Assembly: GCA_029168955.1 (NCBI GenBank)
Contig: JAPDOI010000383.1
Span: 1-64,000 of the forward strand
Length of the DNA: 64,000 nucleotides
Direction: 5' to 3'
Source: Aplectana chamaeleonis
Lineage: Eukaryota > Nematoda > Chromadorea > Rhabditida > Cosmocercidae
A program made the translations under genes and the position numbers. The notes below the pieces were generated by a model that saw only the letters and a program-made list of their open reading frames with translations, made no database searches and was not told the DNA's origin. Shown here one piece after another: positions 1-12,280 of the stretch (positions are counted from its first letter, which is position 1; each line of letters opens with the position of its first letter).

Positions 1-559
1 AAAGGCATCGTTCACGATGGATTTCGCTTTCGAGTTTTTCCATACTATTAACAAGAGCTCTAGTAAATCTCTATATAACAGCTACGTTGAAAAACCGCGA
101 AAAATATCCTTTGAAAACCACTTTTCCAGACCGGAAAATATTTCCAACTCGACCTCTGGAGAAAGGAAGAGTTGACCGTTAGAGATCGCTGCTTTGACCA
201 ACGATCTCATGATCAAATGGAAGTCTATCTTTCTTCCAAGTTATTTGTGGATAAGAAGAGGTTAACAGGATGTGTGTAGAAAAAGTCATTCTTTACGTAA
301 ATCGATAGTATACTCCACTCAACTTCCCTCAGTTGTACTCTATCGATTGTTGATCAGTTAGTTAGGATGATGGCTGACAGCAAATTGTGCCAGATGACCG
401 ACGGAGGGTCGGCCTCTTTGACGGAATTGAAGACATCTGACCTCATTTATCTTTACAATAAGGTGTTTTTAACCGGAAAACTCTCCTTACGTTCATGGTA
501 GCCCAGAGAATCATTCGAACCGAAAAAACGGTGAATGGTTTGCAGCGCGTACGATGCCT
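1..559. mobile_element. TTAA-flanked MITE, left end cut by window edge
   Basis: The window opens inside a left end (AAAGGCATCGTTCACGAT), and a matching inverted end (GTACGATGCCT followed by TTAA) lies at 546-563. No transposase-like frame is present, so this is a nonautonomous element. The TTAA at 560-563 is shared with the next element, which starts immediately after it. TTAA target duplication is the hallmark of the piggyBac superfamily; assignment rests on target site and end structure only. Confidence 0.6.
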
Positions 560-563
560 TTAA

Positions 564-1007
564 AGGCAGTGTCCACGATAAAAATCGTTTTCGAGCTTCC
601 ATCGGAAAACGAAGGTTTGGAGTCTGGACTGTATCATCATCAGTGAAGAGAAAATCATGAAAAACGCTGCGAAACGATTCAAATTCAGCTCTTCTTCTTG
701 AAAGCCACATTTCAGCGGTGGATGAGTTGCGTGCCGAGCATGGGCCTCGAAGTGAACAGCGTGCGCAAATGCGCCCGAATGCTAAAAACCCAGCCGCGCT
801 CGCGCTCCAATGCTAATGTGGAAGCGGACCAAACTGTTCCTCGGAAAACCCGACCGCGAGCGGGAGGGCTAGCGCGAGCGGACTTCGGATCCGTATAGAG
901 CTTTCACTTCGCCTCGTTCGCCCTTCGACCAGTGTTCCAATTAGACCCTGAACTTTTTGATTTTCGGCCAAAACCGAGGACGAAATTCTATCGTGGACAC
1001 TGCCTTT
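564..1007. mobile_element. TTAA-flanked MITE (AGGCAGTGTCCACGAT ends)
   Basis: Terminal inverted repeats AGGCAGTGTCCACGATA at the left and TATCGTGGACACTGCCT at the right are each next to TTAA (560-563 and 1008-1011, with two extra T bases on the right). It has no coding capacity. It abuts the preceding MITE through one shared TTAA, so one inserted at the edge of the other. Confidence 0.75.
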
Positions 1008-1011
1008 TTAA

Positions 1012-1756
1012 CCCATTCACGACCCACGCCTAATTCTTGGGTGGCTGCACTGTCTGACCGCGTGCAATATTGCGCGTCATTGTCGTATACAGTGTCCCAC
1101 CGGTGGGCCACTTTTGCTCGAATGGCACGCCACCAAAAAATCACCGATTTTGGTTTTTTTTTGTTTATTCTACGACTGTCGACGTCAAAATCATGATGCC
1201 AAAGTTTCAGCTTTGCATAACTCTTTCCTTCCAGAGAAATTCGCCTCCTAAATTTTCGACTGTGTAGATAAGACCATCAAACAAAATCACGAAAGTTCGT
1301 TGAATTCTAGCGGTTTGAAACATTAATTATCGTAGATCACCTTTGATAGACATTCTCTCTTCTTCAATTGGCAGGAAATGCTTAGTGAAATGATATTTTT
1401 CCAGATTTGCACTAATTTTTTGCTTTTTTAGCAATTCCCTTGCTCTTGCGGGTCTATCGCATTCCGACGCGAGTTTTTTTGTAGTAAACATTTTTGAGCA
1501 TTATTTTTGGACATCTAGACGTAGAAAATACTCTCACTGTGGTGAGCGCGAAGCGCTCACCAGGGGATTTGGCTTTGATCTCTTCCCGCGCGGATGCCCT
1601 CAAGAATGAGATCACCTATCTGGCATACCGTCAACAGAGTGTATGAGCTGTACACTCATCTCGGACGCGCTGCAAGAAATTACATATGTGTGCAACTTTT
1701 TCATCCCAATTGGTCCCCGCTTTCTGAAGTTATGACCTTCAAAGTACGCAAAACGT
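1012..1756. other. Intergenic stretch with a TTAACCC-type element end
   Basis: The TTAA at 1008-1011 is followed by CCCATTCACGACC, and the 20-base palindrome motif GTGTCCCACCGGTGGGACAC occurs at 1092-1111 with one mismatch. The same pair of signals occurs in opposite orientation at 8876-8957, suggesting another TTAA-inserting repeat family. A short hairpin (GTGAGCGCGAAGCGCTCAC) lies near 1541. No supported gene was seen. Confidence 0.4.
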
Positions 1757-1760
1757 TCTC

Positions 1761-1850
1761 CACCACCGCCTCGCTCCGCCTCCGCCTCCGCCTCCGCCTC
1801 CGCCTCCGCCTTCTGCCACACCGCCTCCGCCTCCGCCTCCACCTCCGTCC
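1761..1850. repeat. (CCTCCG)n hexanucleotide microsatellite
   Basis: Interrupted hexanucleotide repeat, CCTCCG on the plus strand. Read in frame it gives Arg-Leu, Ala-Glu or polyglycine strings on the two strands, which are artefacts of the repeat and not genes. Confidence 0.9.
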
Positions 1851-2244
1851 GTCGAAAACCATTTTTTTGGAAGGCGTGGACCAAATCGCTCGGAAAATTT
1901 GTGACTAGATGGTAATAGACCACGGAATGACGAAAATAATTCGTCAGAACTCACCATATAATGACTTCTGGGCCCTAACGGGCGTGCTTTGAAACTCGGA
2001 AACCGGCCTCTCAAGATTAGTTTATAAAATGACGGGTTTTTCGTTATCAGTCATTGTTTTCTTAGAGACTCCATATAATATACCTTGCTCTCTAGGGTGG
2101 TGTACCTCTCAAACGTCCGGCTTGGAAACAGGACGCTATGCGGAAGGGTTGTTTTTGAGCGTGGCGAGTGTTTGTACCATGCGCACCAAAGATAAGTAGT
2201 CGTCGCAGGGTGTGCTGGAAGTGTCGGCTGACTTGGTGCGAGAC
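1851..2244. other. No feature recognised
   Basis: Flank between the hexanucleotide repeat and the minisatellite. No splice-flanked open frame and no inverted repeat was seen. Confidence 0.4.
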
Positions 2245-5200
2245 CGGCAGTAGGAGTATGCAGGACGTCGTGAACTACAGCAACCCTCAGTAGTGTGCAG
2301 GACGTCGGGAACTACAGCAAACCCCCTCAGTAGGGGTGTAGACGCCGTAGAATGTGTGCAGGACCTCAGTAGGAATGTGCAGGACCTTAGTAGGAGTGTG
2401 CAGGACATCATGGGGACTCAAAGTGCTGGACCCCAGTAGGGGTGTGCAGTGACGTCGTAGAATGTGTGCAGGACCTCAGTAGGGAGTGTGCAGGACCTTA
2501 GTAGGAGTGTGTGCAGGGACATCATGGGACCTGTGCAGGAACCTCAGTAGGGGTGTGCAGGACCTCAGTAGAGTGTGTGCAGGACATTTTGGGACCTGTG
2601 CAGGACCCCAGTAAGTGGTGTGTGCAGGACGTCGTAGAATGTGTGCAGGACCTCAGTGGGAGTGTGTGCAGGACCTTAGTAGGGAGTGTGCAGGACATCA
2701 TGGGACCTGTGCAGGACCCCAGTAGGGGTGTGCAGGGACCTCAGTAGGAGTGTGCATGACATTATGGGACCTGTACAGGACTCCTCAGTAGGAGTGCGCA
2801 GGGAGGTCATGGAACGTGTGCAGGACCCCAGTAGGTGTGCAGGACGTCGTAGAATGTGCAGGACCTCAGTAGGAGTGTGCAGGACCTTAGTAGGAGTGGT
2901 GCAGGACATCATGGGACCCTGGGTGCAGGACTCCCAGTAGAGTGTGCAGGACATCATGGAACCTGTGTAGGACCCCAGTAGGGGTGTGCAGGGACATCGT
3001 AGAATGTGTGCAGAACATCAGTAGGAGTGTGCAGGACATCATGGGACCTGTGCAGGGCCCCAGTAGGGGTGTGTGCAGGACGTCGTAGAATGTGTGCCAG
3101 GACCTTAGTAGGAAGTGTGCAGCACATCATGAAACATGTGCAAGACCCTGTAAAGGAGATGAGCAGGACTTTCATGGAATGTGTGCAGGACATCAGTAGG
3201 AGTGTGCAGGACATCATGAAGCGTGCAGGGACCCCCAGTAGGGCTGGAGCAGGACAAAGTCATGGAATGTGTGTAGAGACCTTAGTAAAAATTTAACACA
3301 GGACATCATAGAACGTGTGCAGAGACCCCACACATAGTGTGCAGGGGACATCATGGAATGTGTGCAGAGACGCTTAGTAGGAGTGTGCAGGACATCATGA
3401 ATGCACGTGCAAGACCCCCTGTAAGGATGATCAGAACTTTCGTGGAATGTGTGCAGGACATCAGTAGGAGTGTGCAGGGACATCATGAAGTGTGTGTGCA
3501 GGACCCCAATAGGGGTGTGCAGGGACATCATGGAGATGTGTGCAGGACCCTTAGTAGGAGTGTGCAGGACATCATGGAATGTGTGCAGGACCCAGGTAGG
3601 AGGTGCAGGACATCATGAAACGTGTGCAAGACCCCTGTAAGGATGATCAGAACTGCGGAATGTGCAGGACATCAGTAGGAGTGTGCAGGACATCATGAGA
3701 ACGTGTGCAAGACCCCTGTAAGGATGAGCAGGACTTCAATGGAATGTGTGCTGGATCTGCAGTAGGGTGTGCAGGACGCCGTAGAATGTGTGCAGGACCT
3801 CAGTAGGAGTGTGCAGGACCTCAGTAGGAGTGTGCAGGACATCATGGGGACTCTGTGCAGGACCCCAGTAGGGTGCAGGACGTCGTAGAATGTGTGCAGG
3901 ACCTCAGTAGGGAGTGTGCAGGGACCTTAGTAGGAGTGTGCAGGACATCATGGGACTCTGTGCAGGACCCCCAGTAGGGGTGTGCAGGACCTCCAGTAGG
4001 GAGGTGTAGGACATTTTGGGACTCCTGTGCAGGACCCCAGTAAGGGTGTGTGCAGGACGTCGTAGAATGTGTGCAGGACCTCAGTGGGAAGTGTGCAGGG
4101 ACCTTAGTAGGAGTGTGCAGGACATCATGGGACCTTGTGCAGGACACCAATTGTGTAGGGGTGTGCAGGACCTCAGTGAGGAGTGTGTGCATGACATTAT
4201 GGGGACCTGTACATGACCTCACAGTAGGAGTGTGCAGGATATCACATGGAACGTGTGTGCAGGACCCCAGTAGGGGTGTGCAGGACGTCGTAGAATGTGT
4301 GCAGGACCTCAGTAGGAGTGTGCAGGACCTTAGTAGGAGTGTGTAGACATCATGGGACCTGTGCAGGAATCCCCAGTAGGAGTGTGCAGGACATCATGGA
4401 ACCTGTGTAGGACCCTAAAGTAGGGGGTGTGCAGGGACATCGTAGAATGTGTGCAGAAACATCAGTAGGAGTGTGCAGGACATACTGGGTGGGACTCTGT
4501 GCAGGACCCCAGTAGGGTGTGTGCAGGACGTCGTAGAATGTGCAGGACCTTAGTAGGGAGGTGTGCAGTGACATCATGAAACACTGTGCAAGACTCCCTG
4601 TAAGGATGAGCAGGACTTCATGGAATGTGTGCAGGACATCAGTAGGGAGTGTGCAGGACATCATGAAGCGTGTGCAGTGACCCCAGTAGGGTTGGAGCAG
4701 GACGTCATGGAATGTGTGTAGGACCTAGTAAAAATTACACAGGACATCATGGGAACGTGTGCAGGGACCCCAATAGGGGTGTGCAGGACATCATGGAAAT
4801 GTGTGTGCAGGACCTTAGTAGGGAGTGTGCAGGACATCATGAAACGTGTGTGCAAGACCCCCTGTAAGTGATGTGATCAGAACTTCGTGGAATGTGTGCA
4901 GGACATCAGTAGGGAGGTGCAGGACATCATGAAACGTGTGCAAGACCCTGTAAGGATGAGCAGGACTTCATGGAATGTGTGCTGGATCTCAGTAGGGGTG
5001 TGCAGGACGCCGTAGAATGTGTGCAGGACCTCAGTAGGAGTGTGCAGGACCTTAGTGTAGGGAGTGTGCAGGGACATCATGGGACTCTGCAGGACCCCAG
5101 TAAGGGTGTGTGCAGGACGTCGTAGAATGTGTGCAGGACCTCAGTGGGAGAGTGTGCAGGACCTTAGTAGGAGTGTGCAGGACATCACATGGGGACCTGT

Positions 5201-6232
5201 GCAGGACCCTAGTAGGGGTGTGCAGGGACCTCAGTAGGGGAGTGTGCATGACATTATGGGACCTGGTACAGGACCTCAGTAGGAGGTGCAGGGATATCAT
5301 GGAACGTGTGCAGGACCCTCAGTAGGGGTGTGCAGGACGTCGTAGAATGTGTGCAGGGACTCAGTAGGAGTGTGCAGGACCTTAGTAGGAGGTGCAGGGA
5401 CATCATGGGACCTGTGCAGGACCCCAGTAGAAGTGTGTGCAGGACATCATGGAACCTGTGTAGGACCCCAGTAGTGGTGTGCAGGACATCGTAGAATGTG
5501 TGCAGAACACATCAGTAGGGAGTGTGCAGGACATCATGGGGACTTGTGCAGGACCCCAGTAGGGGTGTGCAGGACGTCGTAGAATGTGTGCAGGACCTTA
5601 GTAGGAGTGTGCAGGGACATCATGAAACATGTGCAAGACTCCTGTAAGTGATGAGCAGGACTTCATGGGAATGTGTGCAGGACATCAGTAGGAGTGTGCA
5701 GGACATCATGGAAGCGTGTGCAGGACCCCAGTAGGGCTTGAGCAGGACGTCATGGAATGTGTGTGTAGGGCCTTAGTAAAATTACACAGGTGGACATCAC
5801 ATGGGAACGTGTGCAGGACATCATGGAATGTGTGCAGGACCTTAGTAGGGAGTGTGCAGGACATCATGAAACGTGTGCAAGACCCCCTGTAAGGATGATC
5901 AGAACTTCGTGGAATGTGTGCAGGACATCAGTAGGGAGGTGCAGGGACATCATGAAGCGTGTGCAGACCCCAATAGTGTGCAGGACATCATGGAATGTGT
6001 GCAGGACCTTAGTAGGAGTGTGCAGGACATCATGAAACGTGTGCAAGACCCCCTGTAAGGTGATGATCAGAACTTTCGTGGAATGTGTGCAGGACACTCA
6101 GTAGGAGTGTGCAGGGACATCATGAAAATGTGTGCAAGACTCCCTGTAAGGATGAGCAGGACTTCATGGAATGTGTGCTGGATCTCAGTAGGGTGTGCAG
6201 GACCTCAGTTCAATGTTCAGGACACCGTATGC
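2245..6232. repeat. 4-kb minisatellite with 21-bp unit and higher-order structure
   Basis: Basic unit is about 21 bp, always beginning GTGCAGGAC followed by a variable 12-base half (for example CTCAGTAGGAGT, ATCATGGGACCT, CCCAGTAGGGGT, GTCGTAGAATGT). About five unit types recur in order, giving a block of about 105 bp. A rarer marker unit (GTGCTGGATCT) recurs near 3751, 4982 and 6178, so a longer period of about 1.2 kb is layered on top. Because 21 is a multiple of three, all frames show seven-residue periodic peptides (VQDxxxx, CRTxVGV), but single-base indels break every frame within about 100 codons. I therefore read it as non-coding satellite DNA. Confidence 0.92.
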
Positions 6233-6254
6233 AAGCCAGGCCTCGAATCTACAA

Positions 6255-6565
6255 GAACGATAGTTAAGTCCGCCAGAACAGGGCTACCGTAATCTCACCT
6301 GAGTTGGCTCTAAAATTTTCTAAGTTCTGACTCCGATTTCGCTTCATCTTCCCTACAGGTGGTGATGTTTCCCTGCTTTTTAGTCCAGGCAGATCCTCAA
6401 CTGCTGACCCTAGAGAAGGACGGTGTGTGAATCAAGACACACCGCTCTTCACTTCTTTTATACTTTATCATTGACCAATTGGGTATCATCAAATGTTTAC
6501 GAGAGCCGAATAACATCATTCCTGAGATTACGGTAGTCCTCTTCTGGCGCACTTAACTATCGTTC
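6255..6565. mobile_element. MITE with 40-bp terminal inverted repeats
   Basis: Left end GAACGATAGTTAAGT and right end CTTAACTATCGTTC are inverted copies. The similarity runs about 40 bp inward to the shared string CTACCGTAATCTCA. The interior (6425-6495) is similar in inverted orientation to 19160-19240, so the family is dispersed. It lies immediately beside the minisatellite edge. No coding capacity. Confidence 0.75.
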
Positions 6566-7313
6566 GCGCTGGAAATCAATTTCCATTTTTCAGGCTCAAT
6601 TTCATGATTGAGCCCGGTAGACCACACTGGTAAACTTTGGCGAGTCAAAAACGTTGGACGATGAGGTTAATATCCGCCACCAATTCTCACCAGTCATCTA
6701 GCCCTTTTTCCTAGAATGTTGGTGCGACAGTAAGATAACAGGAAAAATTGGTTACGGCACGAACTCCACATGCAGAAAAACTCCGAAAATGATTTTGGCG
6801 CGAAATTCAAATTCGTATTTACAATGTGTTCCGATTGACTTTTCTTTACAAATGAAGGTTTTTCATGGGCCCCTTCAACATTTTCTTTCACTAGAGGGGC
6901 CAAGCTACGCAAAAACTCATAGAAATGATGGAAAACTCTGATAAAAGAGGCCTGATACTGCGCTATCAATCATTGTTTTTATTAGAGCTCTACGGAAATA
7001 CTTCGACTGGTAGCCTCACCAATGGGCCGTTCATTTCATTTCTGTCTTGAGTGGTGCGTGCCCCGGTCTAGAAGAGTGCCTAGAACCTGTACAATTGGGT
7101 CATTTTGAAACTCATTTCTTCATTTTTCGACTTTTAAATTCAAAAAGTATATGCCTTGCATCTATTTGTAGGAAGCCGCGTTGCAACAATTATCTTGCAG
7201 TCTTAGCAGCGGAGCGGTTGTTTCTTCATTTCTACCACTATGTTTTCGAAAAAACAACTTGACTTCTGGAGCTCGACGATATTGTAGAAGGGAAACCCTT
7301 GTAAAATGTTGTG
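6566..7313. other. No feature recognised
   Basis: No supported open frame, splice-flanked exon or long inverted repeat was seen here. Confidence 0.35.
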
Positions 7314-8127
7314 AAATTTCTGAAAGTTGGGCTGACCAAAAAAGGCCAAGGATTTGGCATTGCTCCTAAATGTTGTGAAATTGTTTTATTGGATTTGGCT
7401 CTCAACTTGATTTTTCAAATGTAGTGAAATTGTCGAATTGATTTGGCTGTGATGATACTATATGCAGATAACATAATCATTAAATCTAGTGAAATTGTTG
7501 CAAACGGATTTGGCAGGAGCTCTATCAATTATCACAGTCAAATCACGCGTCAGAAGGTCATCTGGCGAGCGAATGAAGACAAAAAGAAAAAAATAATAAT
7601 TCTCAGTCAACAATGCTGAACGAAACGTGGCCTTATGGGCTAGAATTAAGGTTTCCGAATGCTATTCTGCCCTTTCAGTGTAGCCCCACTAACAATAAGG
7701 TACCAGACCTTCCCTCACCGATGAGATAAAAATCATGAAAACGAAATCTAACGCAATTTACTCGCTACTGACTCTATGTCTTCGTGTCCTCAACGCTTTC
7801 ACGGTTCGCATTGTATAGAAACGTTTTTGCTGCTAGGTTTATTCCTGTTCTCATTCGATTCAATATGCGCTTCAAGGAAAACCCCTTCTGACGCGTGATT
7901 TGACTGTGATAATTGATAGAGCTCCTGCCAAATCCGTTTGCAACAATTTCACTAGATTTAATGATTATGTTATCTGCATATAGTATCATCACAGCCAAAT
8001 CAATTCGACAATTTCACTACATTTGAAAAATCAAGTTGAGAGCCAAATCCAATAAAACAATTTCACAACATTTAGGAGCAATGCCAAATCCTTGACCTTT
8101 TCTGCGGAGCCCAACTTTCAGAAATTT
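7314..8127. repeat. Foldback: 244-bp near-identical inverted arms, 326-bp loop
   Basis: The left arm (7314-7557) and right arm (7884-8127) are reverse complements with only a few differences. Each arm contains three diverged copies of a motif of the form AGTGAAATTGT followed about 8 bases later by GATTTGGC. The loop has no recognisable protein. This could be a foldback transposon with long terminal inverted repeats or a recent inverted duplication. The near identity of the arms indicates recent origin or gene conversion. Confidence 0.88.
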
Positions 8128-9065
8128 TAATATTGACTTTTAATGCTGATGGATATGACTTTTTTTAGATCTTTGCCATTTTTTCTCGGCCACCCCCTCA
8201 ACCCTCCGGTTCGGCGCCTTCTAGGAAGAGATTTTTTTGTGAAAAGCATATGTGTTTTTTGCATTCAAACGTATAAAATAGTTCTATTGTTACAAATTGA
8301 CTAGGAATGATTAGTGTAATTACCGTTTTATAAGTTTTCACTCGTTTTCTGCTCTGGCACGTCCCCATTTTTCTCGTCCGCTCCTCTCCAAGGTAGTTTT
8401 CACCGATGTTTGAGCCCCGGCCTACGATGGTACACCAACCGTAACCAAGCAGGACTTTCAAAAAAGGCCCTAATGATCTCAACATTAGTGATCTTTGCAT
8501 AAAATAAATGAGGTGAACAAAATACGGGCGAAAGAAAAGCCGATTCTCTACGCCGGAATGGTGCGCAGTATCAGTAATCATACTTCTGTGATATTTATAA
8601 ATAGTGCTATACGATCTTACCACTCTAAGAAGAAAGGATTGTTCCCCGAGTAATGAAAAAAAAGATAAAATTCTTCATTAAGTGCTTGTAAAAATGCGAT
8701 CTGTACTCATAATTGCGGTTTTCGAGCTTGCTGCATTCGAAGGGTCAGATATATTGTAGTGGTGAAGCTGCCAGCGGACCACGAAGTTCTTAGTCGACTA
8801 TAGAATAGGTAAATACATTGACCATAAATAGGTTTAGAAATTCCTTCACGTAGTGGAGAAAACGATTTTCGAAAAGTGTCCCACCGGTGGGACACGCGGT
8901 CCGAAGTGGTAGTCAACGCGTGTCCCACCGGTGGGACACGCGGTCGTGAATGGGTTAAGCAGCGGAATCTCCGATAGAGTGCCTAGGTTTTTGCAACACA
9001 GCTTTTTGATCTTGACTTTCGGTACAGAGCCCTAACTCACGGTAAACTGTAATAAGTGGGGATAC
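8128..9065. other. Intergenic stretch with paired perfect palindromes
   Basis: Two copies of GTGTCCCACCGGTGGGACAC lie at 8876-8895 and 8920-8939; the second extends to a 26-base palindrome at 8917-8942. GTCGTGAATGGG followed by TTAA (8954-8957) is the inverse of the element end at 1008-1024. This looks like the right end of the same repeat family. No gene was supported. Confidence 0.4.
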
Positions 9066-9069
9066 TTAA

Positions 9070-9552
9070 AGGCAGTGTCCACGATAAAATCAGTCTCCGA
9101 GTTTTCACCGGGAATCGAGAGGTTCAAGCCCCATTAAACCAGAAACGTTGATAAAACGATCAAGAACGAGCACGAAAGAGCCACATACTGCCCCAATTTG
9201 AGTGTTCCGCTCACGCAACGCCCACTCCTTCAACGGCTACCGTTGAAGTTGTCCAACTCATAATTTCAGTTTGGGAAGGTAATCGATCATCAAACGGGGT
9301 AAGTTTGAGTAAGTGGAGTGGACTATAACCCACTGAATGTATGCTGTTTCCTTAAAATGGGTTTTCCAGTTATTTACGGATCAGAGGAGGTTGAAAGGAG
9401 TGGGCGTTGCGTGCGCGAACACTCAAGTTAGAGTCGTCTAGGGCTCTTCTGTGCTTGTTCAAGCCGTTTTTCAACATTACTGGTGAAGTTGGACTCGGAC
9501 CTCTCAATTTCCGAAGAAAACTCGGAGACTGATTTTATCGTGGACAATGCCT
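9070..9552. mobile_element. TTAA-flanked MITE
   Basis: AGGCAGTGTCCACGATAAAA and its inverse lie at the two ends. TTAA flanks both sides (9066-9069 and 9553-9556). The element is 483 bp and has no coding capacity. Subterminal arms also pair (the CTCGTTCTTGATCG-type string near 9160 with its inverse near 9450), making most of it self-complementary. Confidence 0.85.
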
Positions 9553-9556
9553 TTAA

Positions 9557-11312
9557 CACCGCAGTGAAGAATAGGGAGCGACTCTGACTCTACATCGAAA
9601 ACAACACCTATTTCTTTAGTGCCCTTATAGTTTTGAAACAGTGTTAAACTTGAAAAACCCTCAAAAAAATTCTATCAGAAACTAGTAGAGAAGTTATGAT
9701 TATGCCAAAGTATGTGTACGAAGAGCACTCGAATACTGAACTTGGTTCCTCTCAATACGGATTGCGAGTTTGAGAATTTCAAGAAAATGGGGTGCCTTTA
9801 CAGTTTTGGAGCGCACGGTATCTCCACTCGGTTCAAGTATTGGATTGAGAAGAAAAACTCAAATGCGGTTCTCTGCGAGGACGCTGCCTTTGAACAATCA
9901 ACGAAATTTTAATACCATCTTGTAGATAACGATGAGCCAAGTATAGCAATACGTTTTTCGTCTGCAAAAACCCGAGTTTGACGGAGTTATGTGAAATGGG
10001 CAGAAATCGCGAGAAAATGTTTGTTTCTCTGTTCTGAGCAGTTGGGGGGGGGGGGTGGGTATTGTAAGCTCTGAAGCTTTTTTCAGTGAGCTCTCGATTT
10101 CAATATCCCCAGCATCGAGCGGTCGCTTTTTTGTCACATCATCGTTATCAGCAGTTATATTTCCTTAAAGCTAACCTGTTCGCTGCTGGTTGTAATCAAA
10201 ATTCAGAGCTCACAACAACTCCCTCAGATGTTACATCGCGGAGCAATGCGACAGACTGGCTCATCATGCTCAGAATAAACTTCACTTGGAATCAGAAGAT
10301 ATATGGATTAGGTAAGTTGTACAATATTATATAGCCGTGGTTAAAAATCGAACTGTTTAGGAATTAACGGCGGAAAATTCACTCCAACAAGAGTGTGAAG
10401 TGGAAAACGGTGGTATGTCTGCGCGGTTGAGACGACTCCCACTGAGAACTGCGCCGAAGACAATAAACGTGCTCGTTTGCAAACAAAAATGACCAAAGCC
10501 GAAAGGAGGTCTGTGTCGGTGGAATCGGGTGCTGTGAGGGAAGCTGCTATGCTCACAAGAACTGGACAGGACGTCAATGAGTCAAACATCCGTGGTTCAC
10601 GGAAAATCTACGTTTTTTCGATGTGATTTCTATTTCCTAAAATAGAAGTGAACATCTTCAAACAGTCAAAAGAGGATCACTCACAAACACCAGTTTCCAA
10701 GATACGAGGTGAAGATGAAAACGGAAAACAAGGCCACGATTTTTGAAGTTTTTCACAACTCAAAAATCCTCTGCATAGTACCCATTTGAGAAAGTATGCT
10801 AAGCAGCAATATCACATTTTAGGTCAATAACTACATGTAATACGTATCTAAAGCCGAATTCATACATGAAGGCAGACAGTGGGCGGTGCTAAACTGACGC
10901 TAATACTTTTAGCATAAACAAGCACCTTTCTCTTGCGTCTTGTAGGAATATCCAAGTGGCCCCACAAGGGAAGGCATACTATATACCAGAAAGCCAACTG
11001 CAACATCTTAAGCCGGGATCTTGCTGCGAGCAGCGAAAACGACAGTGCATAACTGGCGTTTTTTGATCGATATCGATGGTAAGCATTGCGTGGCGTCGCT
11101 CGCTGCCGGAAGTATGAATCCGACTTTATTCATCAGGTTGTCCGATACGAATCACCAAACTGGCAAAGGGCCATCAGGCGGCTAAAATATTTGGATAACT
11201 GGAGCGTTTGCTTCAATACGGAAGTTCAATTGTTTGGTCACTGGTTATTTGTTCTTTTCGGAGATTCGAGTTCTCGATTACTCGCTTTGATCGGGTGGTC
11301 GAAATATTGGAC
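9557..11312. other. No gene supported
   Basis: Holds a G-rich run at 10043-10060 and scattered short open frames without splice context. I could not support any coding exon. Confidence 0.35.
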
Positions 11313-11316
11313 TTAA

Positions 11317-11792
11317 AGGCACAGTCCAAGCTCAGAGGCGAAATCTGAGAGAACCACATAATTGTAAAGTGTACCCACCCCTTATAACACCTGCCAAATG
11401 CGAGCTCTCCATTTCCCCGAATTAGCGAGATATAAGGGGAAGCCATCCTGGGGCGCCCACACACGGAAGCCACTTTGGCACGCCCTTTTTACGATCTTTC
11501 GAGCTTAACAGTGGCGAAATGAGCGATGATTTTCGATAAATAACCCTGTTCTTCCCTTCATTCTCAGACTCTCTACCCATTCAGGTCCGCTCGCAAACAT
11601 CGGTTGCAAATGACGGAAGTTACAAGCCTCGGACAACTCGTCCACCATGTTTCCTTAGCTCAACATTTGAAAGGCCATAACTCCGTTCCCAGGGGCGTTT
11701 TACGATTCCGGAGACATCGCTGGAATCAGCGTCGGACCGTTCTCAAGATAGGTCAAAAAGCAGAAACACGATTCTGAAGTTGGACTGTGCCT
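11317..11792. mobile_element. TTAA-flanked MITE (AGGCACAGTCCAA ends)
   Basis: Left end AGGCACAGTCCAAGCT, right end AGTTGGACTGTGCCT, with TTAA at 11313-11316 and 11793-11796. It is homologous along its length to the element at 59847-60326, in opposite orientation. 476 bp, non-coding. Confidence 0.87.
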
Positions 11793-11796
11793 TTAA

Positions 11797-12280
11797 AGGC
11801 ACTGTTCGCGATAAAAATCGCTTTTCTGTTTTTTTGCCTGTCTTGAAACCGGTTCCATTCTGATTCCAATGATGCTTCTGGAATCGTACAAGACCTTCTG
11901 GTAATGGAGTTATGGTCCCTCAAAAATTTAGCTAGGGAAAATGGTGGACGAGTTGTCCGAGGCTTGTAACTTCCGTCTTTTGCAGCCAATGTATGCGAGC
12001 TAACCTGAGTAAAGAGAGAAGTTGAGAATGAAGGGAAGAACGGGGCTTTTGATCGGAAACCATCGCTCAACTCACGATTTCGAGTGTTCCTTTGTTCACG
12101 TTGAGGGGCGGAAAGGGGCGGGACTTGCCCACAGCGGTGGGGTTTGCCCACTTTTCTAAGCCGTTTTGCGGCTCCTGGGTAGCTTTTCTTCCCGTTTTTC
12201 GACGCTGTTCTGCTTCTGAGAGCCACGAGAAGCGTTTGCCATGAAAAAATCGAGGATGAAGTTTATCGCGAACAGTGCCT
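11797..12280. mobile_element. TTAA-flanked MITE, tandem to the previous one
   Basis: Ends AGGCACTGTTCGCGATAAA and TTTATCGCGAACAGTGCCT. The left TTAA is the same four bases that close the preceding MITE (11793-11796); the right one is mutated to TCAA (12281-12284). It is similar throughout to the MITE at 33563-34044. 484 bp, no coding capacity. Confidence 0.85.

Noticed and set aside
1594..2014. Frames rich in Arg-Leu, Ala-Glu or Gly across the hexanucleotide repeat
   Set aside because: Pure translation of a CCTCCG microsatellite.
2245..6232. Many open frames with VQDxxxx, CRTxVGV or LHTPTxV repeats on both strands
   Set aside because: They arise from the 21-bp unit length. Every frame is broken by frequent single-base indels, equivalent frames exist on both strands, and no signal or splice context is present.
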